Shown here: piece by piece, positions 1 to 11,774 of the stretch
Layout: each line of letters begins with the position of its first letter
Position numbering within the stretch: the stretch's first letter is position 1
From: Argopecten irradians
Taxonomy: Eukaryota; Mollusca; Bivalvia; Pectinida; Pectinidae
NCBI RefSeq assembly: GCF_041381155.1
Contig: NC_091134.1
Span: 31,191,540 to 31,255,539, forward strand
Length of the DNA stretch: 64,000 nucleotides
Direction: 5' to 3'
Notes under the pieces: generated by a model
The model's database searches: none
What the model saw: only the letters and a program-made list of their open reading frames with translations
Told to the model about the DNA's origin: nothing
Program-made: the position numbers and the translations under genes

Positions 1-137
1 CCAGTATAACTGTACATGTATATTGAATTTAATGGTAGATCAGTGTTTATAATTATGTTATTTTCTCACTGATATTTAATATTGATGAGATGAAACCTCA
101 CTCATTATTTTCAAGAAATTCTTGAAAAAGACATATT

Positions 138-470
138 TTAAAGATGCTCCACGGCCGACAGAGCATAAATGATATTAATCATTTGAACAATAATTGGTGT
201 TTAATCGTATATATATATATACCTAATTAACACAAAAAATAATATTAAATAATTTATTTTGCCTTTGGTACATGCGCAATCAGTACTTCATTCCTTATAT
301 GATATAGCGCCACGGAATTTTTTCGGGATACAATTAATTATTTTTCATATTTTCAATGTTGGTAATGGTGTAAAGTAAGTAACTTTTGTAACTGAAGAAA
401 AATACTAAATCGTCTGCTCCTGTTTTTGATAGTGAAAAAATACAATTTGTCAGCGATGGAGCATCTTTAA
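138..470 (+). mobile_element. MITE family 1, copy 1 (TIR TTAAAGATGCTCCA)
   Basis: Terminal inverted repeats TTAAAGATGCTCCACGGCCG and CGATGGAGCATCTTTAA enclose 333 bp of AT-rich non-coding sequence including ACATGCGCAATCAGTACTTC. The same element recurs at 17819 (reverse) and 20951 (forward). No transposase is encoded. Confidence 0.85.
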
Positions 471-1724
471 TTTCTTCATAGAAGATTTAGTTCTTTTCAT
501 TCAAATTAAATAAAGAATATACATAAAATTGCATTCGTTGATAAAATCAGTTACAAATACAAGTTCACATGCATTAATTTTAGGTTGTCCATTTGTATAT
601 GGTGTATTTTGGATGAGTCACTATTAAATCTATAATTTAATACAAAACTTGATACTTCACACCAGACTTAACATTCCCACTCCTTAAAGTCAAATACTTG
701 AAAACATTTTCTGGTCATCAGTATAATATCATGGGAATGTATTAAGGCAAGAATGTTGCCATGCAGGATAACTTATGATCACAATATAAGTGTATACCCT
801 ACTGTTATTGTACATGCAAAAGAAAACAAATGACAACATAAATGCTCTTATACAGACTACATTCCGACAGCATGGCAATAGTGAATGGATTGCTCATGAG
901 AATGATCAGATAGTTTTCAAGTTATAGCATAAATACAGAGTGCAATTTTTTTTTCAAAAATAGCCTTTTGTCATCATTTTGAAAATGATTTACGACATTA
1001 ACAAATATATTAAATTATATGTGAACATAAAATCAGTGTAAAAAATTCCCAGTGGCAATCCTTCAGGGTTAATTCAATAAAAAAGACATCAGATATTACT
1101 GTTAACCAACTTTCTTTCGCAGCTATTAATTTCGCGATTTTTATTTCAAAACAAGTTTGATAAGATTTGCAGATTTAAAAATCATTTACCAATTTGCAGA
1201 GATAAAACTTTGGTGAATATACTTGGATCGCAAGATTCGCGAAAGTAAATTGCAAGTGAAAGAAAGTTGGTATACAGTTAACACAGAAATACTAAAAGGG
1301 CTTGGCATTCCAGTAAATTCTTGAAAATATACACATGTATGCATTTTTATATATTGTCCTTCAAATGAATAAATCATATCAATGTGTATAACTAATAAGC
1401 ATTTTTGTGTTTATATTTCCATTCCAGTAATAATAACACTAGCAACTGATTCAAAATTTCAGGAAACCATTTAAGTTGAATTTTTATCATTAAATTTTAC
1501 AAATCTTAATAGTAAAGAAATCACTATTACACAAAATCTGAGAATGAAGATATTTAACATCATTAAAACTGTTATGGAATGTAAAATTTAACAAGAGTAC
1601 ATGTGTTGAAGATCAGAAAAAGTAAATTGGGAGTAGATTATATACCGAGAGAATGAATGCCAAGCCCCTAGTAGGTAATGCAGATCTGTTGTCAGTATAT
1701 TGAAATGGCCGTGAATGACCGTAC

Positions 1725-4700
1725 TTGGACCGGAGTTTAAAGCAGGCTCACGTTCTATGGTGCCTATGTATTTCTCTGGACGGACATGTGTGAAGTTGAC
1801 ACTGCCTTTAGGGAGATATTTGATACGAATGGCCATCAGTCGATCCGGAGTAGATAGGTCCTGGAAACAAAAACACGAAACAAAGCTATATTACCAGACA
1901 ATAGTCTTGCATCATCAGTGTTTTTTTCAATTACTATTTTCAACAGCCCATGCCTTTTAAATTGGGAAAATAACTCGGAATTTGGAAGAAATTAGGAAAA
2001 TCAGGGGTGTCAAAAAATTGTAAAGTCACTTGCCCCGGGCAAGTAGAGCCCAATAATTCACTTGCCTGAAATCATATTCCACTTGAACCCACAAAATATA
2101 CCTTTTTTTTTCCCTTACAGTACTGTACTAACTAGAAAATTGAAAATCAAAACTTTAAAATTATCTAATAAATATTTCTAATTCTATATTTCACAAGATA
2201 TATTCCTTCTGTTATTAGAAAAAAATAAATCAATTATTTTTTGCAGCACTATTTGGATTTTTAAATTTCTTTTTGTTTCTCTATTATTATTTTTCTAAAT
2301 TCCCGAATTCCGGCAACCGGATTCCAGCTCCATTTTTAGTTCCAAAGTGTCACTTCCTACCTTGAACAGAGATCGTTTTTACACAGAAAAACTCCTTGCT
2401 TATGTCGAAAAAATAATGATTAGACAACTAATAATGTAAGTTAACTTTGAAAATCATTGTTATATAACTTAAAAGCAGTTAACTATTGTTTTTATCAGCT
2501 TGAATGTCTGAAAAACGTCTCTGAACTAAAGATGCACCTAGCGACCTAGTTATGCTCATTTCGATTTTATTTTCATTTTGTGAAATAAAAATTGTTTCAA
2601 ATCCCAATTTTTTTGTTTTTAGTAATGTAGCCTATATTTACACACTTCAGGAATGAAAATCTGGTACAAACTAGAACACTGACACGTCAGAAAGGGCCCC
2701 GCTATGTGTCTGACGTGCTTAAGTGGAAAAGTAGTATTTTGACAACGAATTCTTCCGTGTTAGCTATATGTTGCTAATAAATAATTAATGTCAACATTAA
2801 TTGGGAAACCGATGATGGTACATTATTATAATTCTTTGGAAAAAGTCTTCCAAGTATTTAACTTGAATCCTGATTCCAAGCTAACATTACATTAAGAGCA
2901 TACAATTAACTCAAATAAATTTGACCTTGACCTTTGACTTAGTAACCTTGGCCCATGACCTTACCTTTGGACAGTCAACTCCTTGTTTAATTCTGAACAA
3001 CTTTGCATCATAATGTTATAACAAAATGTTTATCAGTTAAGACCAACAACATTGTGATTTTTTTAAATGTTAAAATCCAAGATGGCCGATTTTTTAATTT
3101 AATTTCAGCCTGAAAAATTACCAAGCAGATCTAGGATGGATGGGGAATCATCATGTAAAATATGGGGAAAATACTCCACTCCCTTCCATCATTAATGTGC
3201 AAAAGAAAAAAAACGGACAGACGGACGGACGGACAGACGGACAACCTGATTACTATAGGGCACCCGCATCTCGATGCGGGGCCCTAATTATCAACACAAA
3301 TGTCATTGAATTTGATAAGTTTTTATTGGGAAATTTGACTTCAAAATGGGAAAATAAGGCATTTTTTGGGTAGGGGAAACAGCTGAAGTTCGGCTGTAGA
3401 TTCGACCAAAAAAAACCACTGATCATATAACTTTTAGAAAAACTTCAAAAAGAAGTTACAGCCATACAACTTCATGTGACAATAATACAACACAAAGAAA
3501 CCTAGAGAGATGAGGACACAAAATATAAATATAGTGAAAGGACTCCAAAGGGACTGAGCAATGAATTCCTTTATAGACAGATGTCCTTTATACAGAGATG
3601 TCCTTTATAGTAGATTTTACTGTACATATAACCATATCAATATACAATAAAAAGAAAATAGAGCTGAAGTTATACTTTTTCCTGTAGGAATGATATGTGT
3701 GGTACATAATGTTTTTAAATCATACTAATGTATTTTTACCTGAGTCACTGTAAATTCCACTTCCTCCTGAGGCTTTACATCTTTTTCACCATTTAATATT
3801 TCGCTGAAGTGAAAAAACATTCGAGAATCCCTTTCCGCACAGTGAATGAAACCATAACCGTCCTTCAGGCTTACAATAACTCCCTGTACAAATGTAAACA
3901 AGTTATTTTAAATTTCATGCAAACTTCACCAAAAATGTTACACAAGCAGCATAGATTTTTAATTTTATATGACTTTGTTAGGGAAAATTAAAGTCAATTT
4001 TTTTGATTCATTAATATTTAATGTACATGTTTATTTAGCCTTAGGACCAGAAACAAACAAGTGTAGAACTTAAAAATTCAAAAGATTAACAATGATAAAT
4101 ATAAAATCTACTTATTACTAAAAGTACTAACTCTAACTAATGGTAAAGCAAACACTGTATAAGATACAAAATGAACCTAAAAGATAATTATTTCATTATT
4201 TTCTAAATTATACAACATTACTTAAGTTCTTATATTCAATAGTTTTTTTTCTATTAATTTTTTTTTATATCCCTTTAACTATACTTACCGTTTCCCTTTT
4301 TTCTTTGTTCTGTTCGAATGTTTCACTCTCCATAAGACAGATGGAGGTAGCCCGCTGGAGTTTGTCTCGTCGATCTGTGGCCACCTTAAATTCCACCACA
4401 TCACCCTGACAAAGGCTGTAGTCACCTATCTGATCCTTGTCTCCAAATGGCATCTCTGTTACGCTGAAAAATCCATATTGAAACTACATCAGTACTTTTC
4501 ATGAAATTGGAGAAAAATATCCATTCATAAATGTCATGTCAAATTATTCAAAAGTGATAAGTGATTAAAAAGTCAGAAAATAATTCTTTAGTTTCTTTTT
4601 CAACAAGAATTAACTTGAAGTGCCAACAAAAATTAAGAATTAAATATATGTGTCTTTTTTTTCTTCTTTGGGTAAATGCAGTGAAATATCTACACGACTC

Positions 4701-7613
4701 TGGCACTCTCATGCAATAAACGCTGGTTTTTAACACCTTAACCCCCTAAAATCTGAAATTCATAGTCAAACCTACCCTTTTGGACCTTCATAGCTGATCC
4801 TTCCTCCAAGTGGGTCACTTTGTCGACGACCATTTTTCAGAGTCTTGATAACTTTGCCTACGATCTTATCTAAACCAATATCCTCAAATATGACTGTACC
4901 TTCGGGAAGACTAGAAATATTGACTGCAACTTCTTTACCCTAAAAATAACGAGATTTTATCAACAGCAAATACAAGATTTTTTTTTTATCAGCAAATAGA
5001 TCTTTGAAGCTTAACCCCAAAACAAAACAAACTAAATATTTCTGTACAACATAAATGCCCCCATATTTATATATCAAAGATGTTGTGATACTACGAGATG
5101 GGAAAGGACAAAATGACGAAGAGACGAAATGGAGAAAGGTAACAGTCACTATGTGTATAAATTCATGGGGAAGTTAAAACAATCTCAGAAATTGAAAATA
5201 TCCTATCATAACAGTAAGAAAATCTTTGACAATAATATATAATATTAAAGAAATATTTACGTTTCTAGTTTGAACATCAAAATCTACATCATCTCCGAGT
5301 ATGAGCTCGTTGATGTCTCCTTTGTATTCACTGTAGTGGAAAAAGATTTCTTTGACCATATCTGCTCGTTCTATAAAGCCAAAGGAGTCCTTCATTGAGC
5401 AAACCACACCCTGACATCGTGATTGTACTGTAGGAACGGAAATCACCTCCAACTTCCTGGCATGTATGTTCGCATTTCTACAAGAAAAGACATTCACAAT
5501 CAATATTTAAATGTAGATAAATATCTAAAGTTTTCATATTTTGATGTCTTTTTCTCTATATATCTATATTATTCCGCAAATACCATGAATATTTTTATAC
5601 ATTTTATCAGAAATCTGAATTTAAATTTTTTTCAACATAAAACCAAAAAAATTATAAGAGGAAAAAACCAAATAAAAAAACCTGTCTGATGATTTACCAA
5701 AATAAATAATATACCAACCTTTTATCTGTAGCTATGTAGAATGTAACAGTGTCTCCACTTTTGATCTTGTATGCATTTGCAGTTTCAACTACATCTTCAA
5801 GTCCATATGGTAAAAAGAACCATTCACCGTTGTGTTCATATGTTACTCGTCCTAGCCCATCTGCTTGTCCGATAACACAACCCTGTCAAACACAAGAAAT
5901 GGAAGTCACATATCTGTTATAACTATGTAGGGATGAACAAGTAAATAGAGATGGACAAGTAAACAACCCCCCCCCCCTCCCATTGTAAAGTAGAGATCAA
6001 AGCTTCAATTTACATAGGATTTTTTTAAGAAGAGTCTAGAAGATGAGTCTTATTACAAAGAAATATAGAGGGTTCTCAAAATTGTGGTGATTCCCATAGG
6101 AAAATCATGAGTCCAGAACTCCTCTAGACAAATCACAGGATCACAAGCAAAAATACATGTTGCAGTGGGTTTTTTTTCTCTTATGTAACTTACCTCGTAA
6201 AATATATTCTTGAACATTATTTTTAAAACAACTTATTTGTCAAGAATGTGATCATGAACTATATAAAAATTGCTCAAGATACCATGTCAAGCACAATTTC
6301 TCTTTTGCATGTATTAATTGAGCCAACATAGAAACTCTTGAAATTGCATATTTCAGTTAACAACATACATTTTTGTTCTTAACTGGTCTTGCTTCCTGCA
6401 CAATGGATCCTGTAAACCTCTCCTCGCTCAGCACCTCAAATGATACCTCGTCCTTATCTATTCTACCTATTGAGCATGCAATGGGACGTCCTGTTCTGCG
6501 GTCACAGCTCATCTGGAATTCAACAGCATCTAAAAGGAAAAGACAACAGACCGTAAGAGTTGTAAAACATACTTGCAAGACATATTTTCACAGACTCTGC
6601 AACAATTCAAGCTTAAAAATATATTTTGTATGGATATACATAATATTACCAAATGGTAAAAACTTTTATCTTGGCATCATGAAGGATAAAGAATTTTTGG
6701 TCTTAAATTAGACTTCTTGGGTGTAATGAAGTAGTTAAACATCATTAAACAGTCTGTTATATGTAATATTTAAAGATAGTTTAAACTTTTTCTTATGGTG
6801 TTTTTGGCCATGCAATATAAGAAGTGAAGGTATACTCAATTGAAATTGAAACCCTAGGAATAATCGGACCTAATAAACTCTGTCTTTAAGCTATGTCATT
6901 GTTAACATCATGATGTATTTACCTCCAATTTTTACCGTGTTGATGTCACCAGCATATTCACTGAAGTGAAAAAACAGCCTTGCCTCCCTGTCACAACATT
7001 GGATGAATCCATACGAGTGTAGTAGTTTCTCTATCAGTCCAGTTTCTCTGATGTTGCTTGTACTGGTTGGTGAAGTAGGTGATAGTATAGGACTAACAAT
7101 GTTTGAACCTTGCTGATAGGATAGAATGGCAGGATCCTGTGCGGGCGGCTGGAAATTCTGTAATAGTAATATAAACATAAATTCCATCAGAGTAACACAA
7201 TCTAACAGTAACAATTACTGTTTCTAAGGGGGAAAAAAAGTGTTTGGTTTTTTTATTTTCAATTTAAAATTTGTGTCCATTCTTTGGTTCTGAATCTTGA
7301 TATGGTTTCACATACAAAGTTAAATATACTTGACATTTTTGCTGTACTTAATATTATTGAGTAAAGAGTTTAAATTTTTGATAAAATGTCTGTTGTTTGT
7401 ATTTCTTACATGTACTGTGGTAGCAAATTAATCTTGTCATCAGTGACAATAACATTTCAAACTTTCATTTATTTGATGAAATATCAGAATAGTTGCTTCT
7501 ACTGCTGCCTATTTTCATGTTCATAGCTATAAAGTTACAAAATTTTCAGTCCTTTTAAATTCTACTATGATTACCTTCCACTGAGGACTGTTCATTTTTC
7601 TTACAGCTGACAT
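1725..7613 (-). CDS. CSDE1: Cold shock domain-containing protein E1 (UNR), 5' nine coding exons, 3' end off the window
   Basis: RNA-binding protein of cytoplasmic mRNPs that controls translation and mRNA stability. Coding exons in transcript order: 7613-7575, 7157-6923, 6529-6369, 5882-5719, 5477-5261, 4939-4776, 4463-4289, 3883-3740 and 1860 to about 1725. All junctions are AG/GT and every phase joins without a stop; the last donor is uncertain. The ATG at 7613 opens a 13-codon exon ([13 protein letters not shown]). Canonical cold-shock cores are visible: [16 protein letters not shown] (residues about 50-113), [21 protein letters not shown] and [15 protein letters not shown]. They alternate with degenerate domains ([13 protein letters not shown]..; [10 protein letters not shown]..), the alternating layout known for UNR. 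Blocks such as [29 protein letters not shown] and [12 protein letters not shown] match vertebrate CSDE1 closely from memory. About 478 residues lie here, a little over half the usual length of about 800; CSD6 onward lies left of base 1. Confidence 0.95.
1861..2924. other. CSDE1 intron, repeat-like in parts
   Basis: Part of the intron 3739-1861. Near 2028-2045 CTTGCCCCGGGCAAG is almost palindromic and is followed by related CACTTGCC blocks, which suggests a dispersed repeat without clear ends. Nothing coding is seen. Confidence 0.4.
2925..3287 (+). mobile_element. Helitron-like 3' end with (GACG)n microsatellite and terminal hairpin
   Basis: A (GACG)n stretch at about 3214-3241 is followed by the perfect 8-bp hairpin CCCGCATC-TC-GATGCGGG (3263-3280) and CTAA at 3284-3287 followed by T. 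A hairpin close to CTRR before a T is typical of Helitron 3' ends. The 5' boundary is unclear; repeat-like TTGACCTTGACCTTTGAC begins at about 2925. Confidence 0.5.
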
Positions 7614-7984
7614 TTTTTTTTATAGTTTTATGTTCCGATGTTGACTTGTTCTTTTTGTGATGTTAAGTTCTTGTCAGCGTCCCCAGATGGGCAGTCTGTG
7701 CAATGTTCTTGGTCGGGCACAAGGGTTAATTCCCTTTAAGAGCTTGTAGTGAGTTCCTGGGTCTTTGATCAGTTCAAAAACAATTGAACTTTTTTAATTG
7801 ATGCTGAAAATAAAAAGAGTTAATTTTATAGTTTAAGATAAGGCAATCATGACTATAAACCACTTGGCATTCAGCTTTTACCATCATACTTTATAAAGAA
7901 TAAATTCTGACGTGATTCTTCCGGTGTTTGTTTAGTCAATGTTTGAATATGTTTATACATTCTAGATGTATTGATCACATCGAT

Positions 7985-8205
7985 CCCTGGGTAAGGCATT
8001 CCATGTCTCCACTACGCCTATTGATACGTTTCTTGAGATTTTTTGCTGTATTGAGGAGAAAGGGTGTCTCGAAAATCTTTTTGTCATGTCCTCTTGTTCC
8101 GGTGTGCCTCAATGGAGTAGATGTACATGTATATGTTATCGCTGTTGACAATATCTATCTTTTTGATTTTATTAAAAGTCTCCATTATTTCTGCCCTTAG
8201 TTGTG
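7985..8205 (-). pseudogene. Decayed C-terminal fragment of a LINE reverse transcriptase
   Basis: Minus-strand translation gives QLRAEIMETFNKIKKIDIV and, after a frameshift, TRGHDKKIFETPF. These resemble the motif pair RRLRGDMIE...K and TRGHxxKLF found near the C-terminus of many metazoan non-LTR retrotransposon ORF2 proteins. The fragment is short, frameshifted, and lacks the usual following WNSLP segment. Confidence 0.45.
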
Positions 8206-8330
8206 TAACAGGAGAGGAGAAAATGTAGCGGCCAAACCGGGATTTGAACCCGGGACCCTCAGAACACTCCAATCCCGCTACCGTCTGAGCTACCTGGTCA
8301 CTGATGATTGACCCAGTCCAATCCCGCTAC
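8203..8330 (-). mobile_element. tRNA-derived SINE, copy 1
   Basis: Read on the minus strand it has a box A-like GTAGCTCAGACGG and a box B-like GGGTTCAAATCCC. The head GTAGCGGGATTGG and tail CATTTTCTCCTCTCCTGTTA are shared with copy 2. No pairing acceptor stem is found, so it is a SINE rather than a tRNA gene. Confidence 0.7.
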
Positions 8331-8335
8331 ACTCC

Positions 8336-8771
8336 CAGGGATCAATCTAGGTTTTGGGGGAAACTACCCTTTTTCAAAATAGGGGAAAAGTTTGGCGAAA
8401 TAAAGGGGAATTTGAATCTTCTTATTTTGGTCCAAAATTATATTCATTTTAACGAAAAAGTACTGTAAAACAACTAGTTTTATTCTTAGATTTAGTAAAG
8501 CAAGATTTGAAGCTCAATAATGAAAAATTTGAGTTAATCTTAAAATATGCAGTAGCTGTATGATAAATATGAAGAAATTTGCAAACAAAAGTCTAAAAAA
8601 AATAATGGAAAAAAAAAGTCACAGGGGAAATTGTGTTACAAAAATGGTCATTTTTAGCTTCAAATGGGGAATTTTTAAATCTTCAAGGGAATTTTAGGCC
8701 AGATGGGAATTCATTCCTTGAGGGGAAATTTACCCATAAATGGTAATAAATCAGAGCTAGATTGATCCCTG
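8336..8771. mobile_element. Non-autonomous DNA transposon, 436 bp, 15-bp TIRs, 5-bp target duplication ACTCC
   Basis: Perfect terminal inverted repeats CAGGGATCAATCTAG (8336-8350) and CTAGATTGATCCCTG (8757-8771) are flanked by the direct repeat ACTCC at 8331-8335 and 8772-8776. The interior is AT-rich with several GGGGAA stretches and no ORF. It split a SINE dimer. Confidence 0.85.
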
Positions 8772-8775
8772 ACTC

Positions 8776-8995
8776 CTCCCTCCTTTCATGAATTCTTCGC
8801 CCTCGAAGACATACGAGACCCTTCCCAACACCACCATCGTGGGTTATTTAGTTGGGCGTCAATTCTGTAACAGGAGAGGAGAAAATGTAGCGGTCAGACC
8901 GGGAATCGAACCCGGGACCCTCCGAACACTAGCCAAGTGCTCACCGACTGAGCTACCTGGTCATCGATGATCGACCCAGGCCAATCCCGCTACAC
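8776..8995 (-). mobile_element. tRNA-derived SINE, copy 2, with 3' tail
   Basis: On the minus strand it runs GTAGCGGGATTGG, box A TAGCTCAGTCGGTGAGC (perfect 4-bp D-stem), box B GGGTTCGATTCCC (5-bp T-stem CCGGG/CCCGG), then CTCCTCTCCTGTTACAG and a tail to 8776. Removing the transposon at 8336-8771 makes its tail abut the head of copy 1, i.e. a head-to-tail dimer. Confidence 0.7.
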
Positions 8996-8999
8996 TTGT

Positions 9000-9600
9000 C
9001 TGTATTCATGTCTTGGAATATCTCTAGTCTATACAGTACACTATACTAACTTAACATTCTAAGAATGAGCCTTTAAATTTCATAAATTGAAATAGCAATT
9101 TCAAAATCTAAGTGTTAATGGTAGTTATTTTAGTATTAGCCATTTTTCGAATTAGAAAATTACGAAATCGGTCCCATCTTAGGATCTACAACCAGTATGT
9201 TTCTGCTAAAACCAATGAAATTACAACCAGTCGTCATAATCGTCGGTATATGGCAATATGTCAAAAACATTTTAATCGAATTTATGGAGGATAAAATAGC
9301 CTTGTTTCGTTTAAAGATAAATCAATGAAAAACAAATATGAAAAATTAAAGAATTTATCAACCCATTTTGCTCTTGAATGAGTTCTTGTAAAAGGCGACT
9401 TGATTTCGTTGTTACAAAAATAGAGACGCAGAACAGATGTAAACTGCTGAGGCGACAATATTGAAGATATTTGTGTTGAAATTTTAAACTATATGGGTCT
9501 AAAACCTAGTCAACAAGTGAACCTATAATATGATGACGACTTTCTTCACATTCTTACAATAGATAACCATACACGTATGTACGTAAGTTTGTTCACTGAA
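9000..9600. other. Non-coding sequence, CSDE1 5' intron
   Basis: AT-rich sequence without a splice-consistent ORF. It lies between the SINE at 8776-8995 and the promoter, and is most likely part of the CSDE1 5'UTR intron. Confidence 0.4.
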
Positions 9601-9635
9601 AACATTTTACCCCTGTTTTGCACAGCACTGCCACA

Positions 9636-9853
9636 AAGCCGCCATCTTACTCCATTACCACACAAAGTACTTTTGGAGATATAAGCATTAAAATATAAAA
9701 AATATTAAATTTAGTTTGTAATTTTTCGTAGATTTATCATCCAACACAATAAATTGTAATTTAAGACTAAGACAAGAAGAAAAAGAAAGTATTTATACCA
9801 ACATGACTTTTGTTTTATTTGTTAGAGACTATACTCACGAATCAGTGACGTCA
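9636..9853. promoter_or_regulatory. Probable bidirectional CSDE1/CHMP2A promoter with YY1-type and CRE-type sites
   Basis: The two head-to-head genes have their probable starts here. GCCGCCATCTT at 9638-9648 is, on the minus strand, AAGATGGCGGC, a strong YY1-type motif usually close to the start site, and fits CSDE1 transcription leftward. A perfect palindromic CRE, TGACGTCA, sits at 9846-9853 just before the CHMP2A leader exon. No TATA box is evident. The roles are inferred from motif match and position. Confidence 0.5.
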
Positions 9854-9945
9854 TCCACATCAACAACATTTCTTCCTCAGTTCCTGACTCACAGTCACGA
9901 AATTATTTAGACAAATTTGTCGTTGCTTGTCGATTTTTAACGTTT

Positions 9946-11774
9946 GGTAAGTATGTGTTGTGAATTCATGTGGTAAAACAAATCAAAGTGTGTTTAAACT
10001 GGCTATTTTTAATGAATGACTTATTTCAAGCGTTGTTTACCATTCAAGTTGACAATGCAAGGTGATTGCCAGATTGGGAAATAATCCTTTTGGAGGAAAG
10101 GAATGTAAACATTTAATGACAATACCGTAGACACAATGTTAGTTCAATGTGTTTTGCATTTAATTACTTGAAGAGATTAACAGTTCTCTTTTATATATTA
10201 ATTCGCTGCAAGGCCTGTAACGATATGCCATATATGGTTTCCTATCCAAGTCAGTATGACTATCCAACCTGTTCAATGGACATATCAAACTTATTCACCT
10301 TCGGTAAGAGCCATCCTTCCCGACTTTACAGAAAATGAAATGTGGTATTTTTGACCTTGGTCAATGTTTGTTTACCTTAAATCTATGCTCGTAAATATTA
10401 AATTGATTTCCTGTTTAGGACACTTGTGTCAGGAGTGTGGAGTATTCCACTTTTCGTCATTGACATTTAAGGGACATGAACCTAAATAAACCATGTAAAT
10501 TTGGGTAAAAAAAATATTTAAGACGTGTCAGATACCTTACTATGTAATATATATCAGTTATTGTGCAAATAAGTCAAATAAAATAATTATAATGGAAATT
10601 CCATCTCTCTGTATTTTAAACTGTCCTGGTCGAATTGTGTAACGATAGTAGTGTTGATCTTTAGTGACCTCCCACAAAGCACTGCACAAATTAAATTCAT
10701 GTAAACAAAATGGTGGGTAAAAAACGTGGGTGAAACCAACACAAACAAATTCCGACAGAAAACAGTGTACGTCAAGAGTCAGTAACGTGCGTGATTGGAA
10801 AAGTAGGTAAATATAAATGGATCGCTGAAAGGCAAGAGATGGTAGCAACTCCCCACTTTATACTTGCTTGATGTACATATGTGCAAAAAGTCAGGAACCT
10901 CCCTTCACGGTGCCCCGTCAAATGAAAAGTCTGGTTTGACTTTTGACTTTTCATCCTTACGCTAAATACAAATTGTTTTATAACAAATATGGCTTAAACT
11001 TCATTTGTCAACCATCGTAAATTAGAAAATAAAATCAGAATGTGGAAAACTAATACTCCTTGTCATGTCAGCAAGTTTGTTGTTCATTATAATCTCGCTT
11101 TCGGCCACCTTTCGTTTTTCGTTCCAAAAATAGAATATGACGATCTATTTTTATCATTTTTGAGGTAGGTGTTCCCCACGTTTTTGTGTCGTTTTAGATA
11201 ACCAATCATTGTAATAAAATATTCAATAAACATCTGAAAACCATATCTAAGCATTCAAAACAAATAATTTAAGGTTCATGTCCCTTTAACGTGAGTGAAT
11301 AGATTGATCAATGGACAGTGGTATTGAGAGTTTCTTCTTGATTTAGAAAATCAGAGTGTATTAGACAATAGTACTTTATGTTGTAGTAAAGTCACTTCAA
11401 GTGACTTGTGATTACAACTGACAGAATGAAAGAATCAATAGCCATAAAAGAGTAGCATGAATCCTGGTCTAGACTGCAGTTAGCAGGAATGTGTGTGTAT
11501 ATATACAGTTACTTACTTTATATAACAGGTTTCAGATACAGGTCGATCAATTAGGAATCTCGATCTGCAATGTTGTAAAACAGACTTCTACTTAAATTGC
11601 ATATACATTTGTATATGTATATATAATACATGTATAATACCTTTTTGACTCTAGTTTGTTTTATTTTAGTCATGTATTCATGTCATAAGGACATACTTTC
11701 TGTGGTTGCATGGTGTGATTTAGTTTGAGTGTATTAATTCCAGAAGGTAGAAGAAGATATACTACGGAACAAAG
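9946..11774 (+). other. CHMP2A: CHMP2A 5'UTR: non-coding first exon, intron, and UTR part of exon 2
   Basis: A consensus donor (TTTG|GTAAGTATG) follows base 9946. An acceptor (TTAATTCCAG) ends at 11743 and is followed by 31 nt of leader and the CHMP2A ATG. The exon upstream of 9946 starts somewhere near 9850-9900, next to a CRE-type site. The intervening intron of about 1.8 kb contains a TIR element (separate entry). No coding sequence is seen. The exon pair is inferred from splice motifs only. Confidence 0.5.
10467..11289. mobile_element. TIR element of about 820 bp in the CHMP2A 5' intron
   Basis: Ends TTAAGGGACATGAACCTAAA and AAGGTTCATGTCCCTTTAA are inverted repeats of about 18-20 bp with one indel. 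The interior has no convincing ORF. Confidence 0.6.

Noticed and set aside
1588..1724. Extension of the CSDE1 exon past 1725 to the in-frame stop
   Set aside because: The translated tail (HGHFNILTTDLHYLL...) does not resemble CSDE1 and would end the protein mid-domain; a donor near 1724 or slightly beyond is more likely.
8220..8990. Two or three tRNA genes (box A and box B present at 8225-8300, 8890-8965 and 20313-20390)
   Set aside because: D- and T-stems form in the best copy but no 7-bp acceptor stem or clean anticodon arm; heads and tails are shared between copies, as in SINEs.
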